Shown here piece by piece: positions 44,423 through 45,815 of a DNA stretch of 45,815 nucleotides. The stretch covers positions 1 to 45,815 of the forward strand of contig CAJWBY010000014.1 in assembly GCA_913020705.1 (NCBI GenBank), given 5' to 3'. A program made the translations under genes and the position numbers. The notes under the pieces are model-generated. The model worked only from the letters and a program-made list of their open reading frames with translations, ran no database searches and was not told where the DNA came from. Within the stretch, counting starts at the first letter, position 1. Each line of letters starts with the position of its first letter. The DNA comes from an uncultured Colwellia sp. GTDB taxonomy: Bacteria > Pseudomonadota > Gammaproteobacteria > Enterobacterales > Alteromonadaceae.

Positions 44423-45815
44423 TCATTGCTTTAGTTATTTCTATTACTGAATTTGTTCGATCAAATTCTTCTAATAAAACAGGTAGTTTTTGTAGCCAAT
44501 TTGGGTGTTGATCGATAGTTCCAGGGATATTTACTTGCTCCACTATTTCTAGAGAATCTTCAAGAGGAATTAGTTGGATATGGCTAGGTGAGGCTGCTAA
44601 ATATTTTTGCACTGCAATACTCAGCTCGGTAGTCATTAGTGCAGGCTCTATCAATGGTGCTATACTCATATCTATTACTTGTAGATCGTCTAATGCAGCT
44701 ATGAGGTTTTCGCGTTCACTCGCACGAGCATTTCTATCAGCATTTCCTGCTTCATCATTCGGATAAAGATTAAGTTGTTGACGCCATTCTAGATCCCTAC
44801 CTAGCCACCAACCAGATAATGTTGCAGTATCGTGTGTAGCTATTGTGACAATTGATTGTCTGGGGAAATTTTCAGGTCGTTTAAACAACCCCGACTCCCA
44901 ACGTTCAAAAAATAATACTTTGAACGATAATAAACCACAATTTTGAATAGTTTCGCTAAACCCTTCAGGCACATTACCTAAGTCTTCACCAATAACAACG
45001 CAATTATTACGACGAGACTCTAAAGCTATAATTCGCAGAATATCATCCCAAGGAAAACTAATATAAACACCTTCATTCGCCTTCATACCCGGAGCTACCC
45101 AATATTGACGCATTAAACCTAAAATATGATCAATACGTAATGCACCCGCATATTGCATATTACTTCGAAGTGCTTTAACTAATGGTTGATAACCCTGTTT
45201 TTGAAGTGCAACAGGATTAATTGGGGTCAACCCCCAATTCTGACCTAGTGCGTTCATATCATCTGGTGGTGCACCGATAGAAGCACCAGCAACATAAACC
45301 TCTTTATCAGTCCAAACATCAAAACCAGAGCCATCGCAACCAACCGCTAAATCGAGATATAAACCAATAGCCATGCCTTTATCTATAGTGTGTTGAGTTA
45401 CACCACTCAGTTGCTCATGCGCTATCCATTGTAGGAAACAAAAATACTCTATACGTTTAGCATGTGAATGCTGGAATTTCTTAACACCTTCACTTTTGGG
45501 GTTTTGAAATTCTTTTGGCCAACCTGTCCAACCATAAACATTCTCGTCAGCTAAATTGAAATGTTCATACAAGGCGTCAAATGTTGCAAAACGATATAAG
45601 TCTTCTCCCTGACTTATTTTAAAACTCTCAAATGATGTGTTAATTCCTTTGTAAATATCATTTGCGTTTAAATAGAAATCTTCGAACAATAACTCGGTGA
45701 TTTCATACTTAAGTTTTGCTACAGCAGGGTAGTCAACCAATTTACAGGAATTTGCTTTAGCAATACCTTGTTTAAATGCCTTACTATTAACTTTTAATTG
45801 AGCGGATTCGCAACT
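44403..45815 (-). CDS. malQ: 4-alpha-glucanotransferase (amylomaltase), 5' part outside window
   Basis: Transfers maltodextrin segments between chains, releasing glucose; cytoplasmic partner of maltodextrin uptake. The reading frame is open to the right edge, so about 470 C-terminal residues are visible, against roughly 690 for the full enzyme. GH77 features: VAGASIGAPPDDMNALGQNW, ALRIDHILGLMRQYW with the nucleophile Asp, VVIGEDLGNVPEGF with the acid/base Glu, and ATHDTATLSGWW with the third Asp. A GTG at 45740 is internal, not the start. It links with the secreted amylase to starch use. Confidence 0.94.
   Translation of the reverse strand, partial: SCESAQLKVNSKAFKQGIAKANSCKLVDYPAVAKLKYEITELLFEDFYLNANDIYKGINTSFESFKISQGEDLYRFATFDALYEHFNLADENVYGWTGWPKEFQNPKSEGVKKFQHSHAKRIEYFCFLQWIAHEQLSGVTQHTIDKGMAIGLYLDLAVGCDGSGFDVWTDKEVYVAGASIGAPPDDMNALGQNWGLTPINPVALQKQGYQPLVKALRSNMQYAGALRIDHILGLMRQYWVAPGMKANEGVYISFPWDDILRIIALESRRNNCVVIGEDLGNVPEGFSETIQNCGLLSFKVLFFERWESGLFKRPENFPRQSIVTIATHDTATLSGWWLGRDLEWRQQLNLYPNDEAGNADRNARASERENLIAALDDLQVIDMSIAPLIEPALMTTELSIAVQKYLAASPSHIQLIPLEDSLEIVEQVNIPGTIDQHPNWLQKLPVLLEEFDRTNSVIEITKAMNEARPK

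Overview
The window looks like a chromosome segment of a cold-adapted marine gammaproteobacterium of the Alteromonadales, most likely Colwellia or a close relative. The basis is low GC, the Colwellia/Pseudoalteromonas flavour of the housekeeping proteins, and an alpha-amylase that follows the chloride-dependent Pseudoalteromonas haloplanktis enzyme almost residue for residue. This is an inference from remembered protein families; no search was run.

Layout. (1) 1-8.2 kb, core genes: ppsR (partial) divergent from ppsA, a YdiJ-type FAD/Fe-S D-2-hydroxyglutarate dehydrogenase, a 67-aa small protein, and the tusDCBE sulfur-relay operon on the minus strand. (2) 8.5-20.2 kb: one co-directional purine-catabolic cluster, xdhA-xdhB-xdhC-allB-alc-uraD-uraH-allA-guaD-puuD, closed by a terminator. 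It is followed by malate synthase G (glcB), so the block encodes guanine/xanthine to urate, allantoin, ureidoglycolate, glyoxylate and finally malate. Urease, a purine permease and a dedicated regulator are not in the window. (3) 22.7-24.4 kb: a Bax-inhibitor-1/YccA protein, DNA-3-methyladenine glycosylase I (tag) and tRNA-Ser(UGA).

(4) 24.8-34.6 kb: about 15 small plus-strand genes separated by imperfect inverted repeats of roughly 90-100 bp. Each repeat begins with a TAAC-type box, contains an inner stem around GTTGG/CCAAC, and ends in a (G)GCGTTAGC-type box. These are attC sites, so the region is an integron cassette array with no visible integrase (a CALIN-type array). The sites are canonical at the tRNA-Ser side and progressively decayed at the radD side. 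That is the polarity expected if a lost intI/attI once lay at the left. Cargo: DUF2059 protein, SMI1/KNR4 protein, two alpha/beta hydrolases, a Coa1-like protein, a TlpA-type thioredoxin, lipoproteins, a GRDP-like Cys/Ser/Gly-tailed protein, a metallo-beta-lactamase-fold hydrolase, a VOC protein, a YgjV-like protein, a flavodoxin-like protein, a DoxX protein and several unknowns.

(5) 35.1-45.8 kb: radD helicase (with a lineage-specific insertion), a secreted P5-like protein, and a secreted GH13 alpha-amylase with a perfect 14-bp palindrome upstream. Then come an RluE-type pseudouridine synthase, a LysR regulator divergent from a MATE transporter, and the 3' part of malQ with one or two tiny ORFs behind it. 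The amylase and MalQ together suggest starch/maltodextrin use.
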